NCBI GenBank assembly: GCA_010672785.1
Contig: JAAHFX010000008.1
Span: forward strand, 107,369 to 171,368
Source of the DNA: Sphaerospermopsis sp. SIO1G1
Lineage (GTDB): Bacteria > Cyanobacteriota > Cyanobacteriia > Cyanobacteriales > Nostocaceae
Length of the DNA: 64,000 nt
Direction: 5' to 3'
Shown: positions 51,440 to 60,624 of the stretch, piece after piece
How positions within the stretch are numbered: position 1 is the first letter of the stretch
Layout: the number at the start of each line of letters is the position of its first letter
Notes under the pieces: generated by a model
Told to the model about the DNA's origin: nothing
Databases searched by the model: none
Seen by the model: only the letters and a program-made list of their open reading frames with translations
Translations under genes and position numbers: made by a program

Positions 51440-53404
51440 CTAATTTTCTGGAGTTGGATTGGTGGGGGAGGTAGGTGGTTGGTTATTTTCATCGGGGTTT
51501 TCTTGTTCCTCTTCCACAGTAGGTGTAGAAGTAGTAGTTGGTGTTGGTTCAGTGTTAGTTGGTGGTATTGTATTATATTTGTATAAGTAAGCGAGGTAAG
51601 CAGAACTAAACAGCAATCCTAAAATGATGAGCAGTACTAACCAGAATTTGCTCCCTAATCGGGGCTGGGTATCTGCAAGTACTTGGGTATTTTGTTGAGT
51701 ATTACTTGGTATGTTTGTATCGTCACCAGTTTGATGAGTCAAATTAACTGTTCTACTGGTGGATATATCTGGAATTTCTGCTTTGATTTTTATATCTGGC
51801 TCAATGTATTTGACTTGGCAATGTACTAAGGCAATGGTGACATTATCATGGCCATTCCTAGTGTTAGCTATTTCTATCAACCGGGTAGCCACATCTGGCA
51901 GATTTGCCTCACCAGTCATAATTGGTAATATTTCTGTGTCCCAACATTCTTCTATGCGTTCGAAATCACTTAAACCATCGGAAGTAAGTAAAAAGATGGC
52001 ATCTTCATCAATGATAAATCTTTGAGCAGTGGGATGTAACGAGCCACTTTTACTCATACCCAAGGCTTGGACTAGAGAGCCAGAACCACTATGTTGTAAA
52101 GCTTCACGGTAAACTGCATAGCCCAATCGTACTTCACGGGAGGCAACATCATCATCTAAGGTGATTTGATTGCAACTTTGACGTGTAATCCAATAAGCAC
52201 GACTATCACCAATATGGGTGATATAAATTTCATGGGCTATGGGTAAAGCCATTACCAAGGTTGTTCCCATTCTTTGTCTACCTTGGCGATTTTCTGCATC
52301 ATTACGCTGGCTGATTTTATCATTTACTAATGCTACAGCCTGTTCTAAATCACCGAGCAGAGTGATTGGATCTATGTTTTCGTAGGGAACAGAAGTTAGT
52401 TCAATTGCCCGCTGTTGAATTGTTTCAATTGCTAAATTTGAGGCTATGTTACCGCCCTCATGACCACCAATACCATCACAAACAATCGCTAATGCGTGAC
52501 TATAGGGTGGTTTACTCAACAAAAAACCACTTGGTGGGTAACAGGCATCTTCATTGCGTTGACGACTGGGGCCTGTATCAGTTTGGGTGATAATCGTAAT
52601 TGTTGTATTTTGGGTGAGGGAATTTTGTCCTGGTGATGTTGTTGTTAGAGAAGTTAACCCTTGATCCAAAACTGTAATTAACTGCTCTGTGGAAAATATG
52701 TGTTCTTTGATGAGGGCATGAGTAACTTGTGTCAGGAATTCAGCTATGGCAGGTTTAGCATTTTGGATTAGCTGTTGCCAAAATTCTCCTAGTTGTGACA
52801 ATTGGGCAGACTGTTCACCATCAAAACGTAATTCTAGTAATTTGATTAATGACCCTTCTACTCGGATTAAATAGGGATCTAATAAACTGGTTGCTACGCC
52901 TTCTGTCAGCATTGGTTGCCATAGATGGGCAATTTGCCATAACCAATTCATTTGCCGTATGGATGAGGCTTGACTCCAAGCGGTGAGTAAATCTTCACAG
53001 ATATTTACTTGGGTAAATGAATCACTCACCAATATGGCAGGTTTTTCAAGTAGTAATATTTCTGATTGTGATTGTCTATCTAAGGATAATATTCCGTATA
53101 CTTGAGGTATGTGCAAGCGATATGGAATAAGTTTAAGGTAAGCTTTGATTGTTTCTAATTTATCTAGTTCAGGAATTTGGGGTAGTAACCCTGGTTTAAG
53201 GTCAAGAATGATTGATTTATCAATGACCAAATAACGATCGGCAATAGTTTCTCCAGGACTACCCAGGCTGAAGTTATTTCCCACCACCCATAAGTAATTT
53301 TTTGGTAAGGATGTGGAGCATTGCTGGCAAAATTTGTTTGTCAAAGGGTTGGCCGTTTGACAATATTCATTTGGGCAGTAAAGGGTTGCCGCGTCATTTT
53401 CCAT
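51440..53404 (-). CDS. PP2C-type protein phosphatase with zinc ribbon and membrane anchor
   Basis: A 654-aa protein. It opens with a zinc ribbon (CPNEYC ... CQQCSTS) and a ~260-residue regulatory part. A PPM/PP2C phosphatase domain (about 275-545) follows: DTGPSRQRNEDACYP, IVCDGIGGHEGGNIAS, TTLVMALPIAHEIYITHIGD SRAYW, LLTSDGLSDFERIE and RNGHDNVTIAL, with the metal-ligand Asp residues. A membrane helix near residue 600 (WLVLLIILGLLFSSAYLAYL) and a Pro/Thr tail follow. It removes Ser/Thr phosphates, the natural antagonist of the FHA-binding step. Confidence 0.93.
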   Translation of the reverse strand: MENDAATLYCPNEYCQTANPLTNKFCQQCSTSLPKNYLWVVGNNFSLGSPGETIADRYLVIDKSIILDLKPGLLPQIPELDKLETIKAYLKLIPYRLHIPQVYGILSLDRQSQSEILLLEKPAILVSDSFTQVNICEDLLTAWSQASSIRQMNWLWQIAHLWQPMLTEGVATSLLDPYLIRVEGSLIKLLELRFDGEQSAQLSQLGEFWQQLIQNAKPAIAEFLTQVTHALIKEHIFSTEQLITVLDQGLTSLTTTSPGQNSLTQNTTITIITQTDTGPSRQRNEDACYPPSGFLLSKPPYSHALAIVCDGIGGHEGGNIASNLAIETIQQRAIELTSVPYENIDPITLLGDLEQAVALVNDKISQRNDAENRQGRQRMGTTLVMALPIAHEIYITHIGDSRAYWITRQSCNQITLDDDVASREVRLGYAVYREALQHSGSGSLVQALGMSKSGSLHPTAQRFIIDEDAIFLLTSDGLSDFERIEECWDTEILPIMTGEANLPDVATRLIEIANTRNGHDNVTIALVHCQVKYIEPDIKIKAEIPDISTSRTVNLTHQTGDDTNIPSNTQQNTQVLADTQPRLGSKFWLVLLIILGLLFSSAYLAYLYKYNTIPPTNTEPTPTTTSTPTVEEEQENPDENNQPPTSPTNPTPEN

Positions 53405-53891
53405 ATTTTTCGCACCGATCAGCGATTAGCAATTTATGACAACAGGATGGGTTGCGGTAATAAGTTCCGCTCATGTTTTTTTCTTCAACATCATAACTTC
53501 TCCCACTCTGCAAATATCGATCCGCTTTTTTAGTCACCAATTATTTTTTCTAGTTTAGTTTTAATTACTCGTATATGAGTATTTACGCAAAATTAATTGC
53601 ACATAGTTACTGTTTTAAAATCTCTATCAATTTTATCTACTATCAGCACCCTGTATCCAGCCTTCACTGAAACATTTTTTCCAGCAAACCCTGGTTGTTA
53701 ATTCTCTCCCTGCTCCCTACACCCTGCACCCTGCCTCTGAGTCTCCACGGCAAGGCTTTTACACCTAACGGCAAGCAACACTTACAGCAACCCCTATTTA
53801 GGGGCTGGTTTTGCCATACCCCTGAAGCTGATGAGTTATGTTGTTATGGGTTGAGTGATCAGTCTGTTAATCACCAAATTATCTCGCTTGA
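53405..53891. other. Intergenic region with a MITE half
   Basis: About 490 bases between PP2C and ndhM. It contains a left end of the AGTA-type MITE (GAGTATTTACGCAAAATTAATTG near 53577) without a right end. The plus-strand frame at 53695-53895 lacks a start signal and looks like spacer. Promoters of PP2C should be at its right-hand side. Confidence 0.5.
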
Positions 53892-54242
53892 TTAGTCAGT
53901 GTTTACAACTTGAGGTACTCCCATGCTGTAATTTGTGACTCGACTGGAGAGATTGTAACTAATTTCGCCTTTTTGTAATAGCGATCGCAAAAAATGCTCT
54001 AAATCTGACCCAATTCTACGTAAGTTATAGTCTGTCAGGTCTAGTCCGCTGGAAGCTTCTACCAGTTCATCAAATTTGCGATACACTTTTTGCAAAGAGT
54101 CTTCATTCCAGTTAAATTCATTGTCTGGGTCAATATCTAATGTTAAGACTTGATCACTTGGAACTAATTCATCTTTGTGCATTTCCGCTGCAAAAATGCG
54201 AATGTGTCTGGTTGTAGACTTGAGTAGGGTCGGGTTATCCAT
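53892..54242 (-). CDS. ndhM: NAD(P)H-quinone oxidoreductase subunit M
   Basis: Subunit of the cyanobacterial NDH-1 complex of thylakoids, which works in respiration and cyclic electron flow. The 116-aa protein has the NdhM body: LLKSTTRHIRIFAAEMHKDE, DELVPSDQVLTLDIDPDNEF, then NWNEDSLQKVYRKFDELVEA and NLRRIGSDLEHFLRSLLQKG to YSMGVPQVV. The start MDNPTLLK is a few residues longer than in some homologues. Confidence 0.95.
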   Translation of the reverse strand: MDNPTLLKSTTRHIRIFAAEMHKDELVPSDQVLTLDIDPDNEFNWNEDSLQKVYRKFDELVEASSGLDLTDYNLRRIGSDLEHFLRSLLQKGEISYNLSSRVTNYSMGVPQVVNTD

Positions 54243-55272
54243 AAAAATGTGTAAGATTTTGGTGAGTTACACTGCCATAATTTTAACTGTTTCTCTAGTT
54301 TTAGTAATTATTTCTGGCAAATTTGTGTTTTCTGTCTCTTCTGTGGCTTTTATGTGCGTTCTGATCTACAAGAATCAACTAGATAGAGTATGCTGAATAA
54401 ATGTGCAAACATTGCAAGGAGACGGGTTGAGGCAATTTTAAATTTAAAAATGCCAGCTTTTATGACATGGCAATTCAAAAACCTGGCATTTTATGTCTGC
54501 TTACATAAACAGGATTTACGCAAAATCTACTTCAAATCAGTACCTGAGCAAAATTAATTGGATATTTTGGAAATAAATAAAAATCCCTGTTCCCTGTTCC
54601 CTGTTCCTTAGTGTTCACAAATAACTAACTTTTTGTTGCCGACCCTAATTATCAGTTATCAGTTATCAGTTATCAGTTATCAGTTGTCACTGTTAACCAA
54701 TCACCAATCACCAATCACCAATCACCAATCACTAGTCACCAATCACTAGTCACCAATCACCATTAATTCTGATTTCATGCAGATACTGGTGAAAAAATTA
54801 ACAAGATAGAAAAATTTATGGCTCTAAATATATATATCAAGATATTAATATATGGTATTAATACAAGAGTCATTTAAAACAAGGTACTAAGTAATAATGC
54901 TAGAAAAATTCTTGTATTTGTTGTAAAGTATATGACGGTTATTGACGTTTATATAAAGTTGATGTAAAAACTTTGAAAAAGGTTAGAAAAGTTATCACAG
55001 AAACTTTATTGCATGGAATCCTAAAAATTGAATAATAGTTTATGACTGAGAATATGCCATAACTATGACAGAATTATTCCATTCAATTCTTAGCAGCAAA
55101 ATCAGATTGTGAAAAAAAGGGGTAGTAAAAAATGGGACGAAACTATATTGATGGGGAAACAGTCTTATATTCTCGGATTTCTTTGTATTTAAAGGAAATA
55201 TAAAGAAATTTTTTTCTGGATATTTTGCTTCCTCACCTGTATAAACACCAAGTAGAAGGAATCCTCAAAACT
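54243..55272. other. Intergenic region with tandem repeats
   Basis: About 1 kb with no convincing gene. It contains an AGTA-type MITE end at ~54541, an STRR array at 54645-54765 (listed), and an AT-rich leader for the heterocyst regulator. A small hydrophobic frame at 54247-54396 (49 aa) lacks a ribosome-binding site and I do not count it as a gene. A 23-codon frame at 55132 is also not counted. Confidence 0.5.
54645..54765. repeat. STRR arrays: ATCAGTT then ATCACCA units
   Basis: Four to five copies of ATCAGTT (54650-54683) followed, after a short spacer, by about eight copies of ATCACCA with two variant ATCACTA/GTCACCA units. The latter is the complement of the TGATTGG array at 44536. Confidence 0.82.
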
Positions 55273-55554
55273 ATGAACTCCAAAGCATTACCGCGTCCAA
55301 CCAATAATCTCGAAGTAGGTGTTTATGAGTGTGAAATACATCTCAAGTTCCGTTTAATTGAGGAAAAAAGTCTGTTGGGCGATCGCGAACAACTGCTACA
55401 AGTCCTCCTAGACGCACTAACTGAGGGAAATGATGATTTTTTAGAAACTTTACAGGCTTCTGTAAAAGCACAGGAAGTTTCTGAATTTAAAGCCTCACCG
55501 CAAATGAGAAGACAACTTATGCGGTTAAGAAACTTTGCTGATAGCAACCAATAG
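55273..55554 (+). CDS. Npun_R1517/Asr1734-type heterocyst differentiation regulator
   Basis: A 93-aa protein from the ATG at 55273 (MNSKALPRPTNNLEVGVYEC); an upstream TTG frame start is not supported. The body EIHLKFRLIEEKSLLGDREQ LLQVLLDALTEGNDDFLETL then QASVKAQEVSEFKASPQMRR is the Npun_R1517 family. Asr1734 of Anabaena, from the same family, inhibits heterocyst development when overexpressed and is under FurA and nitrogen control. No NtcA-type GTA-N8-TAC box is evident just upstream. This and patA are the two differentiation genes of the window. Confidence 0.85.
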   Translation: MNSKALPRPTNNLEVGVYECEIHLKFRLIEEKSLLGDREQLLQVLLDALTEGNDDFLETLQASVKAQEVSEFKASPQMRRQLMRLRNFADSNQ

Positions 55555-55956
55555 TTAACGGCTTGGTTGTGAGTATTAATAAGTGCTTAGTCTACTGGCT
55601 TACCTCAAAATGTCAAGGTTTAATGAAGATTGAGTTTGCATAACATTATCTTACAAAACCATTGAAAATCCATTCATGGGAAGTTCAAGTAGGCATCTAC
55701 ATTAGTTAGTCTATGTTGCTCTATCACCAAAATTAAGTATATTTTGATAGTAGTTGTCTATTATCTATTAAAAATTTGGGACTGGGCGATCATATCTTTA
55801 TTTTCTTGTCAGTATGAAACCAGCTAGGGTTCTATATTCTCTGTCAATTAATTGAACCAATTGCTGAAGTTTAAGAGAGCCATAAATTTTTTCCAGGTGC
55901 ATTTTACCAATTTTTGATTTTTAATTATCAGCATATACAGCGTATACAGCGTATTG

Positions 55957-56652
55957 CTACTGAGCTAGACCATGCTCTAAAGCAAAACGTACTAGTTCTG
56001 TACGACTGTTTGTGCCAGTTTTACTGAATAATCGGCTCACGTATTTTTCTACGTTGCGAACGCTGGTTTCTAAACGACGAGCAATTTCTTTATTCATTAA
56101 GCCTTGTGCTACCAAATTCAAAACGCTTTGCTCTCTGGGAGTTAAGTCTATTTTGAATGGGGGTGGAGATTGAGAAATGGTTGTTCTGGGACTTAATAAG
56201 TCTTTGAGCTTGCCAATTTCATGAGCTAGTTTGGCTATGTCCATGTTTTCGCTATCTTCACCTACGGCTGGAACTTGAGCCGCTCGTCGAGATAGTAAGT
56301 TCTCCACTATGGCGATCAATTCATCAGGATCAAAAGGTTTGGGTAAATAAGCATCTACTCCGGCTTGATACCCCTGGATGCGATCGCCTGTCATGCCTTT
56401 GGCAGTTAAAAATATGACTGGTAAAGCTTGAAAACGTTGGTCATCTCGCAGCTGTTTGAGGAACTGATACCCATCTACCTGGGGCATCATGATATCGGAG
56501 ATGACTAAATCAGGTGTATTTTGCTGCATTAATTCCCAAGCTTCACTGGCGTTACTGGCAACTTGAACACTGAAGCCACTTTCCTGTAAATATTCTTTAA
56601 CGGCTTCTCTTAAACCTGGTTCATCATCTACCAGTAACAGTTGTGCTGACAT
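55957..56652 (-). CDS. ycf29: NarL/FixJ-type response regulator (Ycf29/Rre1-like)
   Basis: A 231-aa response regulator. The receiver domain (1-120) has the DDE pocket LLVDDEPGL, phosphorylated Asp in LVISDIMMPQVDGY, and Lys in YLPKPFDPDEL. A linker and a LuxR-type helix-turn-helix (about 165-228) follow: LTPREQSVLNLVAQGLMNKE IARRLETSVRNVEKYVSRLF. It matches Ycf29 of red-algal plastids and cyanobacterial Rre1, which acts in heat and stress responses with Hik34. The naming is from family memory. Confidence 0.85.
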   Translation of the reverse strand: MSAQLLLVDDEPGLREAVKEYLQESGFSVQVASNASEAWELMQQNTPDLVISDIMMPQVDGYQFLKQLRDDQRFQALPVIFLTAKGMTGDRIQGYQAGVDAYLPKPFDPDELIAIVENLLSRRAAQVPAVGEDSENMDIAKLAHEIGKLKDLLSPRTTISQSPPPFKIDLTPREQSVLNLVAQGLMNKEIARRLETSVRNVEKYVSRLFSKTGTNSRTELVRFALEHGLAQ

Positions 56653-56825
56653 TGACTATTTCCTTCCGTGTACTTATTTCTAATTTAGCGAAAGTTAGGA
56701 TGATTGGGTACTAGGTTGATGGTTTTCACTTTAATTTTTTCACTTTCATTTCTGTTTTTTTATATAATGTAATGAATATTGTATGATGGGAAATGCTGTC
56801 TTTTAGTACATCAATAATTTTATTT

Positions 56826-57128
56826 ATGGCCAAAAAGAGTATGATTGAGCGCGAAAAGAAACGCGCTAAGTTAGCACAAAAGTACGCTGCAAAAAGAGAA
56901 GCACTTTTAGAAGAGTTTAGGCTAGCAGAATCTCCCCTAGACAAACTAGAGGTACATCGTAAAATTCAACAATTGCCTCGCAACAGTTCACCAAGTCGTC
57001 GTCAAAACCGCTGCTGGGTGACTGGTCGTCCTAGAGGAGTTTACCGTGATTTTGGTCTATCTCGGAACGTTCTTCGGGAATGGGCGCACCAAGGTTTGTT
57101 ACCAGGGGTTGTTAAATCTAGTTGGTAG
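56826..57128 (+). CDS. rpsN: 30S ribosomal protein S14
   Basis: Small ribosomal subunit protein, 100 aa, long (zinc-free) form usual in cyanobacteria. The start ATG at 56826 gives MAKKSMIEREKKRAKLAQKY; an upstream frame start is spurious. The C-terminal NRCWVTGRPRGVYRDFGLSR NVLREWAHQGLLPGVVKSSW is the family signature. It is divergent from the Ycf29-like gene. Confidence 0.97.
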   Translation: MAKKSMIEREKKRAKLAQKYAAKREALLEEFRLAESPLDKLEVHRKIQQLPRNSSPSRRQNRCWVTGRPRGVYRDFGLSRNVLREWAHQGLLPGVVKSSW

Positions 57129-57359
57129 TTAATAATCAGTGATCAGTGAACAGTAATCAGTAATCAGTAAATAGGGGTTGCAGAAAAATTATTGTTGTGA
57201 ACATAGTGAAGAATAATCTTGAGTCAATAGAAATGTACTGTTGTTGACAAGTGCTAAAACAAGTACTAAAACTATTTACCCACAATGTTTGTTGATTAAT
57301 TCAGCCAGCCCCAAGTAGTCTGATAACTGATAACTGATAACTGATAACTACAAAAATTA

Positions 57360-57689
57360 TTATTGTCCACAACAACGATCAATTCCCAAGCTGTCTAAAA
57401 GTAGATCGCTAACAGCGTTGGCGATCGCAAATTCTCCATAAAAGCTCTTAGAAAAATCGAATGCTTGCATCTCTGTGACAATGGCAATTACCAAAGATCC
57501 TAAGTCATTTTCACCTTCCATGCGTTGTCGAATAAAAATTTGCGCTGCACGTTGGGCAATTGTCGAGTTAACTGGTTCAGGAATAAATTCCGTATTTAGC
57601 CAAATTAGTAGTTGTTTTTGTAACCATTCTCCTTCTAATTGAGGATTGTCAGCAGGTGGTAGAGTAATTGGTGGAATTGGCTCAGTCAT
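57360..57689 (-). CDS. Conserved hypothetical protein (109 aa)
   Basis: A 109-aa soluble protein, proline-rich at the start (MTEPIPPITLPPADNPQLEG), helical after (AQRAAQIFIRQRMEGENDLG, SLVIAIVTEMQAFDFSKSFY) and ending in GIDRCCGQ. Good coding sequence and a HIP1 site. It seems a conserved cyanobacterial protein without known function. Confidence 0.7.
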   Translation of the reverse strand: MTEPIPPITLPPADNPQLEGEWLQKQLLIWLNTEFIPEPVNSTIAQRAAQIFIRQRMEGENDLGSLVIAIVTEMQAFDFSKSFYGEFAIANAVSDLLLDSLGIDRCCGQ

Positions 57690-57880
57690 ATTTGTATATC
57701 TTCAATAGATTTTTTTACCAGGGTAATTTTGTGCCATTTTGAATTTTAAGTGTTGAAGATGTGATCTGAAATAGTCAAAGTCAACATTTTGGTTCAGTAT
57801 GGTACGACAAAAGTGCATTATCCCAACCAAAAACTGGTAAATGCAATCCTTTGGATTTTTTATCATGATTTTTACAAACT

Positions 57881-58453
57881 ATGAAATATGATGTTGCTGC
57901 TATTATTGGAGGTTATGCTCAAGGCTATTTTCTGATGGCTGATGAGTATGATCATTTGAGATGGTACGGAAGCAAACAAAGAACTTTGATTCCTTTAGAT
58001 GAAAGATTTCGTTATCCTAAATCATTAAAACGGGTTTTAAACCAAGAAAGATTTACAGTAGCTATTAATAGGGATTTTAGGTCAGTTGTCGAAGGCTGTG
58101 CCAACCGTGAAACTACTTGGATTTCCCCAGAATTAAAAAAAATTTATTACCTGTTAAATGAAAGTGGTTATGCCTATAGTTTTGAAACTTGGGAAGGTGA
58201 TCAACTTGCTGGGGGAATTTTAGGAATTGTCATTGCGGGTGCTTTTATTGGGGAATCAATGTTTTACAACATTTCTGAAGGCTCTAAAGTTGCTATGGTT
58301 AAGCTAGTGGAAAGATTACGTCAGAGGAAATTTTTGCTGTTTGATGCACAAATGATGAATCCTCATTTAGCCAGGTTTGGAGCTTATTATGTGAGTCATC
58401 AAGAATATGAAACTTTACTTGCACAGGCTATGAAATTTCCATGTTCGTTTTGA
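57881..58453 (+). CDS. aat: Leucyl/phenylalanyl-tRNA-protein transferase
   Basis: Adds Leu or Phe from tRNA to proteins with N-terminal Lys or Arg, marking them for ClpS-ClpAP (N-degron) breakdown. The 190-aa protein is the short cyanobacterial form: FTVAINRDFRSVVEGCANRE, then YAYSFETWEGDQLAGGILGI with the WEGDxLxGG motif, and the core VIAGAFIGESMFYNISEGSK. All motifs are intact. Confidence 0.9.
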   Translation: MKYDVAAIIGGYAQGYFLMADEYDHLRWYGSKQRTLIPLDERFRYPKSLKRVLNQERFTVAINRDFRSVVEGCANRETTWISPELKKIYYLLNESGYAYSFETWEGDQLAGGILGIVIAGAFIGESMFYNISEGSKVAMVKLVERLRQRKFLLFDAQMMNPHLARFGAYYVSHQEYETLLAQAMKFPCSF

Positions 58454-58454
58454 T

Positions 58455-58600
58455 TGGTAATTGGTGATTGGTGAACAGTGAACAGTGAACAGTAAACAGT
58501 GAATAGCAACAACTGACAACTAATAACTGATAACTGATAACTGCTAACTGCTAACTGCTAACTGATAACTGATAACTGACAACTGATAACTGACAACTGC
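58455..58600. repeat. STRR array between aat and ftsX
   Basis: Serial 7-bp units of the kinds CTGATAA, CTGCTAA, CTGACAA, and ACAGTGA (about 18 units in all), running up to the ftsX stop codon. Mixed unit types in one array suggest slippage plus point change. Confidence 0.82.
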
Positions 58601-59511
58601 TATTTATGAGCAAAACGACGCACAGCAAATAAACTACCCAATAAACCGACTGTTGCGCCAAAACCCAGGAGAATGAGAGGTAACAGTAAAGTTTGCATGA
58701 CGGTTAAATGTAAACCATTACTGATAAACTGGATAAAGTCTGGTTGATTAGCTAGTAGACGGTTGATAAATTGCTGAGTTACAGAAATAAAACTCCAGGC
58801 GATCGCTCCACCTAATACACCAAAGGAAATACCTTGTAAAATGAATGGTAGGTAAATCCAAATCCTAGTTGCACCTACCAATTGCATAATTTCAATTTCC
58901 CGGCGACGTGCCATAACAATAAGACGAATGGTAGTTGTGGTTACAGCGATCGCTGTTAAAGTTAAAATTGCTGTCACATTAAAAGTCAACCAATTTAAAC
59001 CACGATGTAACTGAGCAATCCTTTTTACCGCTTCATCCACATATTGCACTACATCAACACCGGGTATTTTGGCTAATTGTGTGGCTAAATCAATCACAAC
59101 ATCAGGATTTTTTGCTTTTACTCTGATTTCGTCTACTAGAGGATTTCCACCTAATTGTTGGTTTGCTCCTTCAATATCTGTTAATCCTAATTCTTGAACT
59201 AGTTTACTCCAAGCCTGATCTTTAGTAATAATTTCTACTCGGCCAATATTAGGAATTTCTTCTACTGCTGGTTGCAGACTTGCTGCTTGTACACCGGATT
59301 CTAAATATACTGATAACTCTAATTGATTGCCAAATTGATTGAGAAGTGATTCTACTTGCCAGGAAGTTTGTAAACTGAGTCCAAATAAGAACAGTAAAAC
59401 TGTCATGGTGCTGACAGCAGCCCAATTCATCCATCCTCCCCGCAGCAAACCGAGGCCAGTTTCTTTGAGAAGATAATCAAGTTTAGTAAAAAATTTCAAC
59501 ATACTAGCCAT
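58600..59511 (-). CDS. ftsX: FtsX-type ABC permease of cell division
   Basis: Partner of FtsE at the division site, where it signals to cell-wall hydrolases. The 303-aa protein has one N-terminal membrane segment (WAAVSTMTVLLFLFGLSLQT, about 27-48), the ~120-residue periplasmic domain (ELSVYLESGVQAASLQPAVE), and three further C-terminal helices, as in FtsX. FtsE is not in the window. Start MASMLKFFTKLDYLLKETGL. Confidence 0.92.
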   Translation of the reverse strand: MASMLKFFTKLDYLLKETGLGLLRGGWMNWAAVSTMTVLLFLFGLSLQTSWQVESLLNQFGNQLELSVYLESGVQAASLQPAVEEIPNIGRVEIITKDQAWSKLVQELGLTDIEGANQQLGGNPLVDEIRVKAKNPDVVIDLATQLAKIPGVDVVQYVDEAVKRIAQLHRGLNWLTFNVTAILTLTAIAVTTTTIRLIVMARRREIEIMQLVGATRIWIYLPFILQGISFGVLGGAIAWSFISVTQQFINRLLANQPDFIQFISNGLHLTVMQTLLLPLILLGFGATVGLLGSLFAVRRFAHK

Positions 59512-59654
59512 TAGTTATTAGTATTAATCATGAGGAATTCTGGACATACTCCCCATTTTGCCCCATCATCCCCTGTATTCATCTTCTTCAGTTCCCTGTC
59601 AAGTAACGATAGAATTATATTTAGTTAGATATTCATCATCAAGCTCAAAAAATC

Positions 59655-60218
59655 ATGCCTTCTGATATTGCTGTAGAGAAGAAAAAGTTAAAAAATCCAC
59701 CTTTGAAGCTTCATTATTTAGGTGATCGTGTGTTGCGTCAACCTGCCAAGCGCGTGACTAAAATAGATGATGAACTTCGCCAATTGGTGCGGGAGATGCT
59801 GCAAACTATGTACAGCGAAGACGGTATTGGTTTGGCTGCACCTCAAGTCGGAGTTCATAAACAACTCATTGTCATTGATTGTGAACCAGATAACCCAGAA
59901 GCACCTCCACTTGTATTAATTAATCCGGTTATCAAGCAGGTTAGTAATGAGCTTTGTGTTGCTCAGGAAGGTTGTTTAAGTATCCCCCAAGTTTATTTAG
60001 ATGTTAAGCGTCCAACAACTATAGAAGTTGCTTACAAAGATGAATATGGCCGCCCACAAAGATTAAAAACTGGTGACTTGTTAGCAAGATGTATCTTGCA
60101 TGAAATGGATCATCTCAATGGTGTAGTATTTGTAGATCGTGTGGAAAATTCCTTGACTTTAGCGCAGGAGTTATCTAAAAATGGCTTCTCGTATCAGGCA
60201 GTAAAACCAGTAGGATAG
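59655..60218 (+). CDS. def: Peptide deformylase
   Basis: Removes the formyl group from nascent proteins. Fe/Zn enzyme of 187 aa with the three motifs GIGLAAPQVG, EGCLSIPQ (metal Cys) and HEMDHLNG (HExxH-type metal histidines). The first ~20 residues are a charged extension usual in cyanobacteria. It is followed after 12 bases by a GTG-initiated small membrane protein, forming an operon. Confidence 0.96.
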   Translation: MPSDIAVEKKKLKNPPLKLHYLGDRVLRQPAKRVTKIDDELRQLVREMLQTMYSEDGIGLAAPQVGVHKQLIVIDCEPDNPEAPPLVLINPVIKQVSNELCVAQEGCLSIPQVYLDVKRPTTIEVAYKDEYGRPQRLKTGDLLARCILHEMDHLNGVVFVDRVENSLTLAQELSKNGFSYQAVKPVG

Positions 60219-60230
60219 GGTGGTTTAGTA

Positions 60231-60434
60231 GTGTATTTAACTCCAAAAAGTGGTCTATTTTTAGGTATTTGTTGTGTAACAGCGATCGCTGCTGTTGGTT
60301 CTGTATTTGAACTTAGTTCTGGAGAACCAGATTTTGGTGTCCAAACTACCAGCATCATATTAGCTTTAAGCATTCCCCTGACTGTACTTTTTTTTATTGC
60401 GGCTGTTAGGGACGCTAGAGCTAATATCAAGTAA
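60231..60434 (+). CDS. Small membrane protein (67 aa) behind def
   Basis: 67 aa from GTG at 60231, with GGGTGG 8-12 bases upstream. Two hydrophobic segments (about 8-27, LFLGICCVTAIAAVGSVFEL; about 42-58, ILALSIPLTVLFFIAAV), a short polar loop (SSGEPDFGVQTTS) and a basic tail (RDARANIK). Two-helix membrane protein of unknown role, conserved in position with def in some cyanobacteria (recollection). A GGGTTTAGC/GGCTGAAACCC hairpin 26 bases past the stop may end the operon. Confidence 0.68.
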   Translation: MYLTPKSGLFLGICCVTAIAAVGSVFELSSGEPDFGVQTTSIILALSIPLTVLFFIAAVRDARANIK

Positions 60435-60624
60435 GCTACAAGATCAAAGGTTATGATGGGGGTTTAGCAATACTAATTGATGTTAACTTCGGCTGAAACC
60501 CTAAATAAAAAGGAAGGTAACAAAGGTGATTGTCAAGTCAAGAAATGAAAAGTCACTTTTGTTACACCTTTACTTTAAAAACCTTTATCTGTGTTAAGTT
60601 AAATACCACGGAAACCAAAATTAT

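Noticed and set aside
53695..53895. 66-aa plus-strand frame before ndhM
   Set aside because: No ribosome-binding site, low-complexity composition and no family resemblance.
54247..54396. 49-aa hydrophobic frame (MCKILVSYTAIIL...) divergent from ndhM
   Set aside because: One membrane helix is possible, but there is no Shine-Dalgarno sequence, it begins 5 bases from ndhM's start, and I cannot match it to a family.
55132..55203. 23-codon frame (MGRNYIDGETVLYS...) upstream of the heterocyst regulator
   Set aside because: Short, with a weak upstream box; it could be a leader peptide but nothing beyond an open frame supports it.
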